DNA of 64,000 bases, from contig JBANAY010000001.1 in the NCBI GenBank assembly GCA_037952775.1, forward strand, positions 4,836,001 to 4,900,000, written 5' to 3'. Positions within the stretch are counted from its first letter, which is position 1. The number at the start of each line of letters is the position of its first letter. Below the pieces are notes generated by a model. It worked only from the letters and a program-made list of their open reading frames with translations, was not told the origin of the DNA and did not search any database. Made by a program: the position numbers and the translations under genes. The DNA comes from Clonostachys chloroleuca (Eukaryota > Ascomycota > Sordariomycetes > Hypocreales > Bionectriaceae). This document shows positions 48,579 through 59,200 of the stretch, piece by piece.

Positions 48579-49406
48579 TTAACCTGAACAATAACCAACC
48601 TTCGAAGGTTCACAACCATTGCTGCATCCATCATACAGGACGCAGGGGTGGTCGGCATCGGTGCAAACATTGATCAGCGTGGCAGTATCGCCGTAGTTGT
48701 AGTTGATGCCAACAACCTCGCCACCGTCGTAAGCAGTTGTGCCTTCCACATAAACGTTCCTCTGACACTGGCTGCTACAGTTCCCACAGGATCTGTATAC
48801 CTTACCGTAGTCTTCGGCGTAAAAGTTGATGATGTTGACGGTGCCGCAGCCATTGTGTTGGACGATCTTGTCGGAAGCATGATACGCGCCGCCACCAATG
48901 ATCCAACTTTCCTCGCCTTTCTTGTCACCTTTCTGTACGATTTGTGTTAGCACCATTTCGGTCAGTCAGGGATAGTACTCACAATGGTGATGGCATCCTC
49001 GCAGACATCTTCAAACCAGACAAACCGGAGCGTGCAGGGCCCAAGGCAGTGAACGCCTTCCATTTGATTCTTTCCAATAATGACGTTTTGGAGCGTTGCT
49101 CCAGATTCTAGAAGAAACACGGCATCGGAATCGCCTGTTTGGGCAAGAACCCAGCGGTTAGAGAAGCGAGCCGGTCAAAGGAGAAGAGGTATGATACGAA
49201 CCTCCTTCGCCATCTTCGCAAGCACCAGAACCACGGTCATACTTCACCCACCCAGCATCGAAAGTCTCACCAGCACCAATGGTGATGGGGGCTGAGATTG
49301 TTTTGCTCGAGGTTGGAGTGGGCAGTCCACCTTCCCATCCAAGACAGGCCAAAGCAGTCGGGACTAATCCTGCCAACGCAATTGTGAAACGTGCTGGGCC
49401 GTACAT
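48579..49406 (-). CDS. Pectate lyase, family PL3
   Basis: A secreted, calcium-dependent enzyme that cleaves de-esterified pectin by beta-elimination; 236 residues. Exons are 49202-49406, 48983-49134 and 48579-48932, with GT-AG introns. A signal peptide ([20 protein letters not shown]) precedes the parallel beta-helix: [66 protein letters not shown] and the C-terminal Cys-rich end. The conserved VCEDAIT and [12 protein letters not shown] segments are diagnostic for PL3. It is complete, with no defect. It supports a plant-associated lifestyle, together with the rhamnosidase relic. Confidence 0.93.
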
Positions 49407-50564
49407 CTTGAACGATGAGTTTTCAAGGAACTTGGATCAGGGGCTGAGTACTTGAAGTTATTTGCTCTTCGGCACATGTCTACGTTTAGAACGAGGAAGG
49501 GTGAGATATTTTATAAAAGTTTGGATTCTGGACTTCCCCAGCTCTCGGAATTTTGTTCTCATTCCATTGGAGATCTTTATGATGTGATTGATGGAAATAA
49601 GCCTAACTTTGTTAATCATATAACCTTGTGACGTGCTACCGAAGGATAGACTCGTGGATACAGCTCAACATATGCCACTAATCCTAAATTTGACATGGAC
49701 CAAGTTATAACAACGAGATAGGTGGAAATTATATTCTTTCTATAATATTCCATTGCTATCAATATAGTGAATCAAGGATTAACAATGAATTAGTTTCACT
49801 TATTGGAGCGCGTCGCTCTGATGGGTAAGCAGACGCGAGGCCTTCAACCCACCAGCGGCTCTGCCATGCGACATCATATGCACGGTGGCCTTGATCTTCT
49901 AGATTGCCGATATGACAAGACTGCCAAGACGGGTAGCTGTATGGAGCACGTTGCGTAAGCCTGGAGGGATCTGCGGCCGCGTTTCGTACAGGATGGCGTG
50001 ATGTTCCTTCTGTCTAGGTCTTTATTCCAGGTTTGTTGGGAGCGAGCTCAGGGATATATCGCGGGGTTGATCCAATGACTGCGGCTGTTGGTATCCTAGA
50101 AGGGAAAGTTCGCAACTCAGCATCCGAATGACAGATCGGGGCTTGATGTCAGCCTAAAAGGGATAGATTTAAACGATCACTGAAACTTGAGAGGATCGGT
50201 GCTTACAGTATTGGTGGGAATCTATTGCAACGTCGCAGTTCACAACGTGACAACCCGAATTTCGATGCATGGTTGTTCCTAGTCCTCACCCACACCACTC
50301 CCAATGTACAGGAACTTATCAAAGCCCTGGTTGGCGGCCTCCGCTCGATGGCACCTTGGCGCCAAGTACTACTTAGAAGCTCTTCCTAGATGAAGTCAAG
50401 CGCTATAATGAAGTCACAAACAAAGAGTTAGAGGGCCGCATTCAACGTTAGTCAAGGATAGGAGCGGATTTTAGACGTATGTTATAAATCTCGCACATTC
50501 AGGGTCCAAGACCATAGGGAATCGAGAAAGCTTGTTTAACAATCTGCTTGATTCCTCTGCTTAT
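49407..50564. other. Intergenic, about 1.16 kb
   Basis: This is the promoter of the pectate lyase on the left and the 3' side of the RidA gene on the right. No supported gene was found. Confidence 0.4.
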
Positions 50565-51075
50565 TTAGAGGCGAGAACCGATATTTGCCAAGGCAATACA
50601 CTCTATCTCCACCTCTAGATTCTTTGGCAGCGTTTTGACAGCAACGCAACTTCTAGCTGGCCGATGCGTGAAATAAGTTTGGTAAACCGAGTTGAACTCG
50701 GCAAAGTTCTTCATATCATCTAGGAAGACCGTGACCTTGGCCACACGACTGATGTCACTCCCTGCAGCTACCAATGCCGCCTTGACGCTCGTGCAACATG
50801 CATGTGTTTTGTCCGCAATGCTTCCCTCAAGAGACTCGCCGTCCGAGTTGATAGGGATCTGACCAGAAAGAAAAACGTACGGTCCGGCAACGACAGCCTG
50901 TGACTTTACGCCTCAAGTTTAGTACATTAGCCAAGTGGTTTTAAGAACAACTGAGGGGTCATACATAAGGCCCAATTGCTGTAGCATAAAGTTAGTTTGA
51001 TTAGCATTGGGGCCAGATAGAGAACTCACCTGGACAAGCTTCCGGGGTGGAAATAGTGACAAGTCCTGAAGACAT
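50565..51075 (-). CDS. RidA/YjgF/UK114 family imine deaminase
   Basis: A 132-residue trimeric enzyme that hydrolyses reactive enamines and imines made by amino-acid enzymes. Exons are 51030-51075, 50965-50978 and 50565-50903. The middle exon is only 14 nt. Joined, it reads TPEACPAIGPYSQAVVAGPYVFLSGQ, the hallmark start of the family, then KAALVAAGSDISRVAKVTVFLDD, the catalytic-Arg region THRPARSCVAV and LEVEIECIALA. It is complete. The next gene to the right is a truncated D-amino-acid oxidase, an enzyme class that generates RidA's substrates. Confidence 0.92.
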
Positions 51076-51752
51076 GTTTGCTGGGCACATTATCGGGCTT
51101 GCCCTCTCAACGGCGTTCGTTTTATATTATACTTGCTTGGTTTCGTCAGGAAGTGGATAGTGCGAAGCACCCCTTAAATCATATATTTTCTTGTACCTGG
51201 AACAGCTGCCCAAGTTCTGACAACCATCCGGTGCCGGGAAGAAGCATCCGCAAAACTCCGGACTCAGTGTTAATCGTCACGCCAGATCTGCTCTAAGTAT
51301 GATATCTCGTAGTTAGGCACGGCTTAATACCCTTACCCGGTCGCACCTGGGTAATTAGGTTCGACCTAGAGGAGTAGCCGGTCCGTAGAAGCCGTCCACG
51401 TGCACGGCTGGGAAAAAGTAGCCGATCCTTTCTGATTCAATGGACAATGTAGCGCTAGCGGTTGGCCCGCCCTTCAGGAAACCTTCCTCAAAACGAATTT
51501 TTGTTCTGTAAAACGTGGCTTGATATTCCTTTCCCATTCGTAGCCCATCCGGCGAACGCCAGCTTGAGAATCATAGCGAAAATATTGCGATTGTGAAAAT
51601 AACCCAGGCTCATAGAAGCGATAGTTGTTAGACCTCTGCGATGTTGATCTAGTCCGCCGGCTGTACTGGATTTATACTAAGAAGAGACAGTTGAACAGTA
51701 CCAGTAGTCAACTACGTCGCTCAGAGATCTGACAAAAGAATATGTTATTCGT
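51076..51752. other. Intergenic, about 0.68 kb
   Basis: A minus-strand open frame at 51355-51537 reads like a fragment of something (FYRTKIRFEEGFLKGG) but I cannot assign it. No gene is supported. Confidence 0.35.
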
Positions 51753-52421
51753 TCAAAGATGACTACGTAAGGCCCTCTTCTCGGCCAACAAAGATTTTGT
51801 AAGCTCGCAGACTTTCAACGCCACCCCGTAGCTGTAAGTATATCCTAGAGTGTTGAAACCATAGGCGTGAATGATCTCAGCCTCACGTTCGAGTCGATAC
51901 CCTCCCTTCCTGCTTGGCCGAAAACCAACTAGGTCTGCTATGACATGTTTGTCTAGATCTACCGACCGGAACCGATCCTTGGATATCGCATTCATGCGCT
52001 GCAAAATGTCTGGTCGGAGATCGGGATCTACGTCTTGGTCTGAGTTTCCTGGCTGACTGACTCCGCCGATTATGACCCCCCCACTGAACATACGCGGAAT
52101 CTGATACGTGTAGTGAGAGCCCTGGAACATGACCATTTCATGAGAGTCGCTCTCAACAAGCATTGTTTGGCCACGAACGGCTATTACCTTGTCGTCACTA
52201 GCAAGGTCAAAGGCTCCCAAACCGGATGCGTTGATGATGACTGGGGTCTTCAGGATAGAGCGAGCCTCCGCGAATGACTTCACCTCCGCACGGATGAAAC
52301 GTACTCCTTTTTGATCGAGCAACAATTTCATCCAGGGGAGGAAAACTGCTGGGTTCACCGTCATAGACTGATATTTGAATCCAATTTTGGCATTTGCTGG
52401 AAGATCTAGTATTGGCGACAC
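51753..52421 (-). pseudogene. D-amino-acid oxidase, C-terminal part only
   Basis: The last 220 or so residues of an FAD-dependent D-amino-acid oxidase. They include VNPAVFLPWMKLLLDQKGVRF, NASGLGAFDLASDDKVIAVRGQTMLV, GGVIIGGVSQPGNSDQDVD and the FAD-closing segment VGFRPSRKGGYRLE. The protein ends in SHL, a peroxisomal targeting signal of PTS1 type. The N-terminal Rossmann FAD motif (GxGxxG) and the catalytic N-terminal half cannot be found upstream on the minus strand; the sequence before about 52421 is unrelated. I call it a truncated relic. A rearrangement next to the CCGGATC repeats at 52714-52757 could have removed the 5' part. Confidence 0.75.
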
Positions 52422-53056
52422 GAGAGAGCTGCTTAAGAGGAAGAGAAAATATCCCCGTCTTCAAACCCTTCGTCTCAAGGACACGGTTATGGGCGGCGAC
52501 ATATATGAGGAAGAGTTCGGGAAAGGAACCACACTTTCTGCAAAGGCCACAATGCCAATGCTTTAGGGCCTACTTCCTCGTCTGGAGATGATCTGTTAAT
52601 GAAAGGCGCACTTCCCTTCTTTCCAGGTAGGTAGACGCCCCATTTCCAGTAGTGTACACCAGTAATCCTTCCCGAGAGCCGGGTGGACGCAGAGATCCGA
52701 AGCCAGTCAGAATCACCCGGATCAGCACACATCCGGATCGCAACACACCCGGATCAGACCGGCAAGAAGCCAAAATTCACTATGTTAAAACTTGAACCGT
52801 ATGGGGAGAGGGTACTATCACTCTAGAAATGAGGCCTGGAAAGATGATGCCGGTATCCTCTACTGCGAAACTCGGGTGATCGCCCGAAACACCTTGAAGA
52901 AGTGTAAAGTCCAGAGGACGGCGTCCCCTGGTCTACTTGCTCATCAAGCAGACAAACACACATATAGCTGCACTTTTAAGGCACTGAATTACTTACATGT
53001 GGCTTATATTCCAAAGCTGACTTCTTAGCTATTGTATAACATTTGGATACTCTAGG
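52422..53056. other. Intergenic / rearranged stretch, 635 bp
   Basis: The expected 5' half of the D-amino-acid oxidase is missing here. The stretch contains a small cluster of direct repeats and the promoter of the ketopantoate-reductase-like gene. Confidence 0.4.
52714..52757. repeat. Three short direct repeats with core CCGGATC
   Basis: CACCCGGATCAG, CACATCCGGATCG and CACACCCGGATCAG follow one another within 44 bp. The core is the palindrome TCCGGA or its near form. It might be a regulatory array or a repair scar at the truncated gene. Confidence 0.6.
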
Positions 53057-54182
53057 ATGGCATCTCCAAAGGCGAAAGTCCTTGTGGTTGGTAGCGGCGG
53101 CATTGGGACAATAGCTGCCCTCAACCTCGAGCTTGGAGGCCAGGTGGAAGTACCTTCTGTCCTGCGTTCTAATTACGAGATTGTGAATACAAATGGATTC
53201 ACAATCAGATCTTGCGAGCACGGCGAGATACAGAACTGGCGTCCATCCAAAGGTCTGTAAAACCTTCTATCATTCGAACTGCGTCGCTCACCAAGCCGGC
53301 TGGAGTTTAGTCTTGAATACGGTCCCCATTATGTCGGATTCAGCAATTGACCGACAATTTGATTACATTGTGTGTTGTACCAGGAATATCCCGGACGTCA
53401 CTCCGACCGTCTGCGACATTATTGCTCCCGCCGTAACGCCCAGCCATACTTCTATTGTCCTGATACAAAATGGATTAAACATAGAAAAGTCCCTATTCCA
53501 CCGGTTTCCGTCGAACATCGTCATATCTGGCGTCAGCCGAATCGATGCGCATGAAATCGCACCAGGCATCATCGAACAGAAACAAAACGACCTTTTGCAT
53601 ATTGGACCTTTCCAGAACCCCAATCTCAGTGACGAAGAACAACGCCTGGCTGCTCAACGATTTGTGGCCATATACAGTGCTGGGGGCAGAACTACGTGCC
53701 TCTATAAACCAGATACGGGTTTTGACCGTTGGAGCAAACTGGTGTATAACGCTTCGTGGAACCCAATATGTGCTATAACAGGCTTGGATACTGGTGAACT
53801 ACAGAAAATGGGCAGAGCTATGGATACTCTCGTTATTCCCGCCATGAAGGAAGTGCTAGAAGTGGCGCAGGCCGCCGGGCACCAACTTCCGGAAGATATC
53901 GTGTACAAGACGATCCAGAGCAATCCTGTTGAGGAGAACATCGTTCCAAGCATGCAAATCGACTTGAAAAAGGTAGTGTATCAATGCATCATTGTTGGGC
54001 ATTATAAAACGGGATCTTACTAACTTGTATCATAGGGTAATTTCATTGAGCATGAGAATATTCTAGGAGAAATTGTTCGAGAGGCTCGCAATGGGCGGGG
54101 AGTTGCGACGCCCGTACTCACGGTGTTGTATGAGATCACTACGGTTCTTCAGTGGAGAACTCAAAGAAGAAGGGGCACCTAA
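53057..54182 (+). CDS. 2-dehydropantoate 2-reductase-like (ketopantoate reductase, PanE/ApbA family)
   Basis: An NADPH-dependent reductase of 334 residues. The family reaction is ketopantoate to pantoate on the way to pantothenate, but fungi have many paralogues of unknown substrate. Exons are 53057-53252, 53311-53972 and 54036-54182, with phases that fit. The N-terminal Rossmann motif is VLVVGSGGIGTIAALNLE; the next conserved parts are DYIVCCTRNIPD, IVLIQNGLNIE, the catalytic Lys region FDRWSKLVYNASWNPICAIT, and in the last exon EHENILGEIVREARNGRGVATP. It is complete. The neighbouring oxidase and RidA suggest amino- or keto-acid metabolism. Confidence 0.88.
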
Positions 54183-54641
54183 GTATTACGAAGGCATGAT
54201 CCAGAAAATAAGCCAGAGATTTGGTCCCGGAGGACCGGAGGGATGCTAGCGGTTGCGGTCGATGGGCTGCCATGAAACTTCCAGTGTTTCTCGGAGGACG
54301 TTATTTTGTAGATTTGCTTATTCGCTGCAGACTTTGGTGTGGATTCAATTTTCTCACCCCATTCAGACCACCAACAACAGAAACCTGCAGGCAATGAATC
54401 TCTGTGGATAACACGTTTGCTGCATGTTGAGCCAACGTGCAGTAGATCCTTGTAGAACTAACTCTATACGTACTGAGGCTGAGGTAACTTCCCCTCCTCT
54501 TTTTTTCAGAAGCCCACCCCCAACTTTTCTTTTCTTTTCTTCCCTTGAAGCTCATTTACTCACCACCATCTGCGTTCTTCCATCTTCAATTTGCAAACTG
54601 CTGCTCTCACTACGATTGAACCAGCGCATCAGACATCCATT
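54183..54641. other. Intergenic, 459 bp
   Basis: This is the promoter of the Nudix gene, with a strong pyrimidine-rich tract at about 54490-54550, typical of fungal leaders near the transcription start. No gene was seen. Confidence 0.4.
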
Positions 54642-55145
54642 ATGGCCACTCCATCAAAGAGAATTGGTATCAAAAACTCTAATATGACCTACACAGAACG
54701 TCAAGCCGTGCGAGCTGTCACCTTCAACGCCTTGGGTCAAATTGCACTTATCCACGCCGAAAAGGAGGATTACTACAAGCTCCCAGGCGGCGGCATTGAA
54801 CCTGGTGAGGACCATATTGTTGCAGTCGAGCGAGAAATGAAGGAGGAAACTGGAGCATTAATCAAAATCCGCCCCATCGGCTGTGTTGCAACAACCGAAG
54901 AGTACCGCGGTGATCTCCACCAGATCTCTTACTGCTATTGCGCAGATCTTGTCGACGACTCTGGCGCACCCGAACTGACAGAACTTGAGATTGAAGATCG
55001 CCTGGTTCATCGTTGGGTCTCTGTGGAGGAGGCTAAGAAGCAAATGGAGGAGGCACAGCCCACGTCAGAGTTCGGCCGCTTCATCAAGGAACGTGATATC
55101 TTTCTCCTTGGCGAGGTTCTCAAAAGAACCCAGTTGCTCAATTGA
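54642..55145 (+). CDS. Nudix hydrolase
   Basis: A single-exon protein of 167 residues that hydrolyses a nucleoside diphosphate linked to another group; the substrate is not predictable. The Nudix box is clear at about residues 49-71: GGGIEPGEDHIVAVEREMKEETGA, with the REmKEE metal-binding core shown as its centre. Flanking strands VRAVTFNALGQIALIH and YCYCADLVDD fit the fold. The start MATPSKRIG lies after a pyrimidine-rich leader. The protein is complete. It is the last intact gene before the AT-rich island. Confidence 0.92.
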   Translation: MATPSKRIGIKNSNMTYTERQAVRAVTFNALGQIALIHAEKEDYYKLPGGGIEPGEDHIVAVEREMKEETGALIKIRPIGCVATTEEYRGDLHQISYCYCADLVDDSGAPELTELEIEDRLVHRWVSVEEAKKQMEEAQPTSEFGRFIKERDIFLLGEVLKRTQLLN

Positions 55146-56214
55146 TGGAGGATAACCATCCAACAACCACATATCGCTAGTTGGCTCCGAAATGTGGCTG
55201 AGCGGGACTTGGAAGATGTCGTAGTTACCCATACCCTTTTATATAGGAAGGCAGACTAGATACTTATTGAATTAAGTGATTGTTAAACAGTTTATCTTCT
55301 CTATCACGATAAGTAAGTGCTGTGCAGCTGACCTCTCTCTCTGTCGTCCAGTGTTAAGATGGGTGGTGGCTGCATTACAGATCCCCTAGGTGTCTGCCGC
55401 CTAGACGCACGATTGCCATGAAGCTGGCCGAACTGTCTCCTGTCAAGACGGATGATCGCTGTGTAGTTGACCAAGCTGCCTCTCTTTATGTAAGTTGGAT
55501 GAGGTCTGTAACTACTACTAATCATGACGGAAGAAAGATTGGTTAGGCCTACAGGGATCGCTCGTCGTAACAGAGAACAGGCCGATTAGGGCCGCAGTAA
55601 AATGCTTGTCACAGCGGGAGACAGCCAGGTCGGCATCGCATTTATCGCCTATCCTAATGACAAATAGGCTGGTCAGCTCCGCAGTTAAGGTCAGTCTCGA
55701 AATCGATCTCCTCGGCGCTTCCATAGATAGGAAAATATCCAAGATGGAAAATTCCCAACAACCCGAAGCAAAGGAGAAATCCTTTTTAGTAATAGTGGAC
55801 AATATTTCATAAGCCAAAGCAGCCCCCTGCCTGGCTATTTATAGAGCATAGCACCTCTCCACAACACCGGCAGACATGGCCGCATAACTGGTCATCAACC
55901 ACCACAGGAAAATACAAACGGTTTGGGCTTCAAAGAGGAATTTTATATCAGCCCAAAACAAAAGAACAAAAAACATACAACAGCCGGTATTCGCTGGTCG
56001 TCACCGACCTAACTACTAATCGGCCCCTTATCCGTTTAACTAGGCGAGAGCGGACGGGATCCCTCGCGTTCCGGTAGTAACGCCGTTTTCCGGGTAATCT
56101 GCGGAAGGGGCCAGCTGCTTCCCTACTGCTGAGCTGAACAACAACTGTTTATCGGCTGACCGGGGCCGGGTCCGTTAACGCCTCCTGCTAAGTGCCCGGC
56201 TTAGGCTGGCTACC
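55146..56214. other. Transition region between genes and AT-rich island, about 1.07 kb
   Basis: Base composition is still ordinary, with a GC-rich patch at about 56040-56215 that ends sharply at the AT-rich island. Two partly similar segments (around 55320-55345 and 55450-55490, sharing GCTGTG-AG-TGACC and CTCTCT) hint at a degenerate direct repeat. No gene is supported. Confidence 0.4.
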
Positions 56215-59200
56215 CCCTTTCGTATATTATAACTTCCTAAATTTCATTTTTTATCTCCTTACAAAAAGGAGGGTTATATCGGGATCAGCCTTGGATATAA
56301 TACTATATAGGTGCAGGTAAGCTGATAGCTTACTTATAAGCTTGGGTATACTGTTCCCCCCTCCTGCCTATTAACCTATAAGTTCTATAACCCTTCTTCC
56401 TCTGTCCTCCGTCTCCTGGTTTACTTATAATTTCTAATATTAATAACCCTAATATTTGATATAGAGAAAGCTAAGGCCTATATATAGTATTTCAATAATA
56501 AGAGTATAATATATAAGCCTTCTGTAAAGACTAAAGCTAGATATAACTGTATCTAGAATACTTAGGAATAGTATATACCCCCGATTAGCCTGCTACTTTT
56601 CTTTACTAATTAGTATTAGATAGACTATATAGATAGGTATACTAGTTAAACAGACTTAGTTAGATCTTGTACTATAAAATAACAGAGTAATAAATTACTG
56701 CTAAGTATTCCTAGTATTATATTTTGAGATATATATAAAGCAGATTATTATCTATAGACCCGGAGAGACAGAGATTGTACAGAGGGTTAATTCAGTAAAG
56801 ACTATATAGGATTACTAGCTAGCTCTAGTCAGAGTTACTGACTTAAAGTTTATATCGCTAAAGAGAAGGAAGTTCCCTTAACAGGCTAGCTTCTGGACCC
56901 TGATATATAACCCCAGAAGAGAGGGTAATAGTATTCCTAATAGGCCGGCCCGCTAAATTTCAAATATAAGTAAGGGGTGCCTGTCCTTATATACAGCTTC
57001 TTAACTGATTCCTATTAAGTAGTTACTAACCCTAGCTATAGAGCTTAAAGCCAAACTCGAGCAGATATTTATAAAGTATACAGCTACTATAAATAATATA
57101 ATACTTATTATTACTACTATATAGAGCTAGTTAAGTAATATTATCTATAATCCGAGATATCAGGTCGACTTTTATTAAGCTATACTTTTAGGAGGGATTA
57201 GTAGCTAGCAGCTAGAAGAGGTTCTTAGTATTCCCTATAAGAGAGTTAAAATTAGATAGCTCTAAAATATAAGTAACCTATTAAGACCTTAGCCTGTATA
57301 TAATATTACTATAAAATATATTAAGAAGGGTAAGAGTAAAGATAGGATCTAGACTAACTAATTAAAATAGTAAGTAGAATATATATATAAAAGGCTAGCT
57401 GTATCTTACTAATTATTTGTTATAGTATTACTTTCTGGCTGATAGTTATACTGAACTGCCTAATCTGCCCTCTTAGACTATTAATTTTATAAGTACTTAT
57501 AGATTAAGTATTTAAGGAGAGCTATATTAGCCTGGATCAGATTCTGCAGAAAATATAGGACTCTAATCCAGGAGTAGTATTTATTCCATTAGTATAGAAG
57601 AAGTCTATTATAGAGTAAAGCATCTTCAAGCTAGTATACTCTAAATACTGGGAAATTTAGCAGAGAACTTATCTAGTAGCTAGTCTGAGCAATTAGGATA
57701 AAATCAGACTATACTCTCTTCAAGTTAGTACTAGTAATTAGCTCTTAGGTATATTAGTATATCTACCCCCTAGCCCCAGCTAGTACTAATAGCTTATTTA
57801 GGCTACTTAGTAGTACCTTTATAAAACTTTATATTAGGTTATACCGATAAGGTATTTAAGTAAAGTTACTTACCTTATAATATTAATATAAACCTACTGT
57901 ATATAATCTTTTAGGGGTTAGTAAGTAGTACCTAAGCTATCTTAGAAGTAATATAAATAGTATTCCTAAGGAGGGATAAGAAAGTACTAGTCTATATTAC
58001 TCAGGAAGAATAGAATACCCTGGAAGAGAGAGAAGATATAATAGAACTATAATATAAGCTTGACCAGATATCTAAAAAAGTATCTATAGAAGCAAAGAGA
58101 CTATTTAGCAGGATTAGGATTATAAAGTTAGCAGCTAAAGGTTCTATCCTTAAGTTTACCTACTAAGAGTATTTTAATAATATAAGAAAGCTATAAGAAA
58201 AGGGGCTCCTAATAGATTACTTTATTACTTAGACTATTAGCTCTTATAGGTTATAGCTTCAGGCCTTATATAATATAGCCTCTACAGTTAGTACTCAGCT
58301 TATTGCTAACTCTGAAGACCCTAGTATCTCTAATATTATACTTATATATCTATAAAAGTATCTGGGCTATTATACTAAAAGTAAGGATCCTAGTAATAGT
58401 AAGGATAAGGAGAAATTTAATAAAGCGGACGAACTGGAGGAGGATAAGCAGTTAAAGAAGGTTAAGCTAAGATACCTACTAGGGTATAGTAACTTTACTA
58501 TAAAATACAGGCTTATAGAATATATAAAGTAGTAGTATACAGACTTATTTACCCAGGTATTTCTATACCCAGAATACAAGAGGTTTAGGAGTAAGGTTTA
58601 AGTCCCCCTAGCTTAGAGGCTTAGTATAGTTATATTATATAATATTACAGTAGTATATATATACCCTTAACAACTAATAGAGTATTAACCTGCTTTCTAT
58701 ATAGTAAATACAGCCTAACTGAAAGGGGACTTATATTATATATATTATTAAGGTATAAGTAAGCAGGCTATTTTAACTAACCCTTTGCCTATCCTGAGTA
58801 TATACGACTTCAAGGGGTTAATTATATAGTATTAGGAATAGTAGAATAGGAGGACTATATAACTAAGATATACCTAGGGGTAAGAATAAAGAAAAGGTAT
58901 CTTCCGGAGAATATTACTCTAAGTTAAAAGAGGTTTAAAGTAGATTCAGATAATAAAGGAAGCTTTAGGGATATAACTAGTATAGAGGCTAGCCCGGACC
59001 CTTATACTAAGGAGGAGTTTTAGATTATAGGGAGGGACTCTAACTATAATTAAAGAAGCTAATAATAGCTTAATCCTTATATTAATACTACCTATCTTAA
59101 GAGTAATATAGTCCTTATAGTTACAGTCTATAGCCTCTTAGTCTAATAGCTTATAAGAAGTAGTTAGCCTAAAAGTATTATTATAGGTTTACAGGGGGCT

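Noticed and set aside
51355..51537. 60-codon minus-strand frame between RidA and the oxidase relic
   Set aside because: It looks protein-like but could not be assigned, has no splice partners and is too short to call.
58370..58579. 69-codon frame in the AT-rich island, Ser/Leu/Tyr-rich
   Set aside because: It is low complexity, begins at a non-ATG codon and sits in stop-saturated RIP-like DNA; a chance frame.
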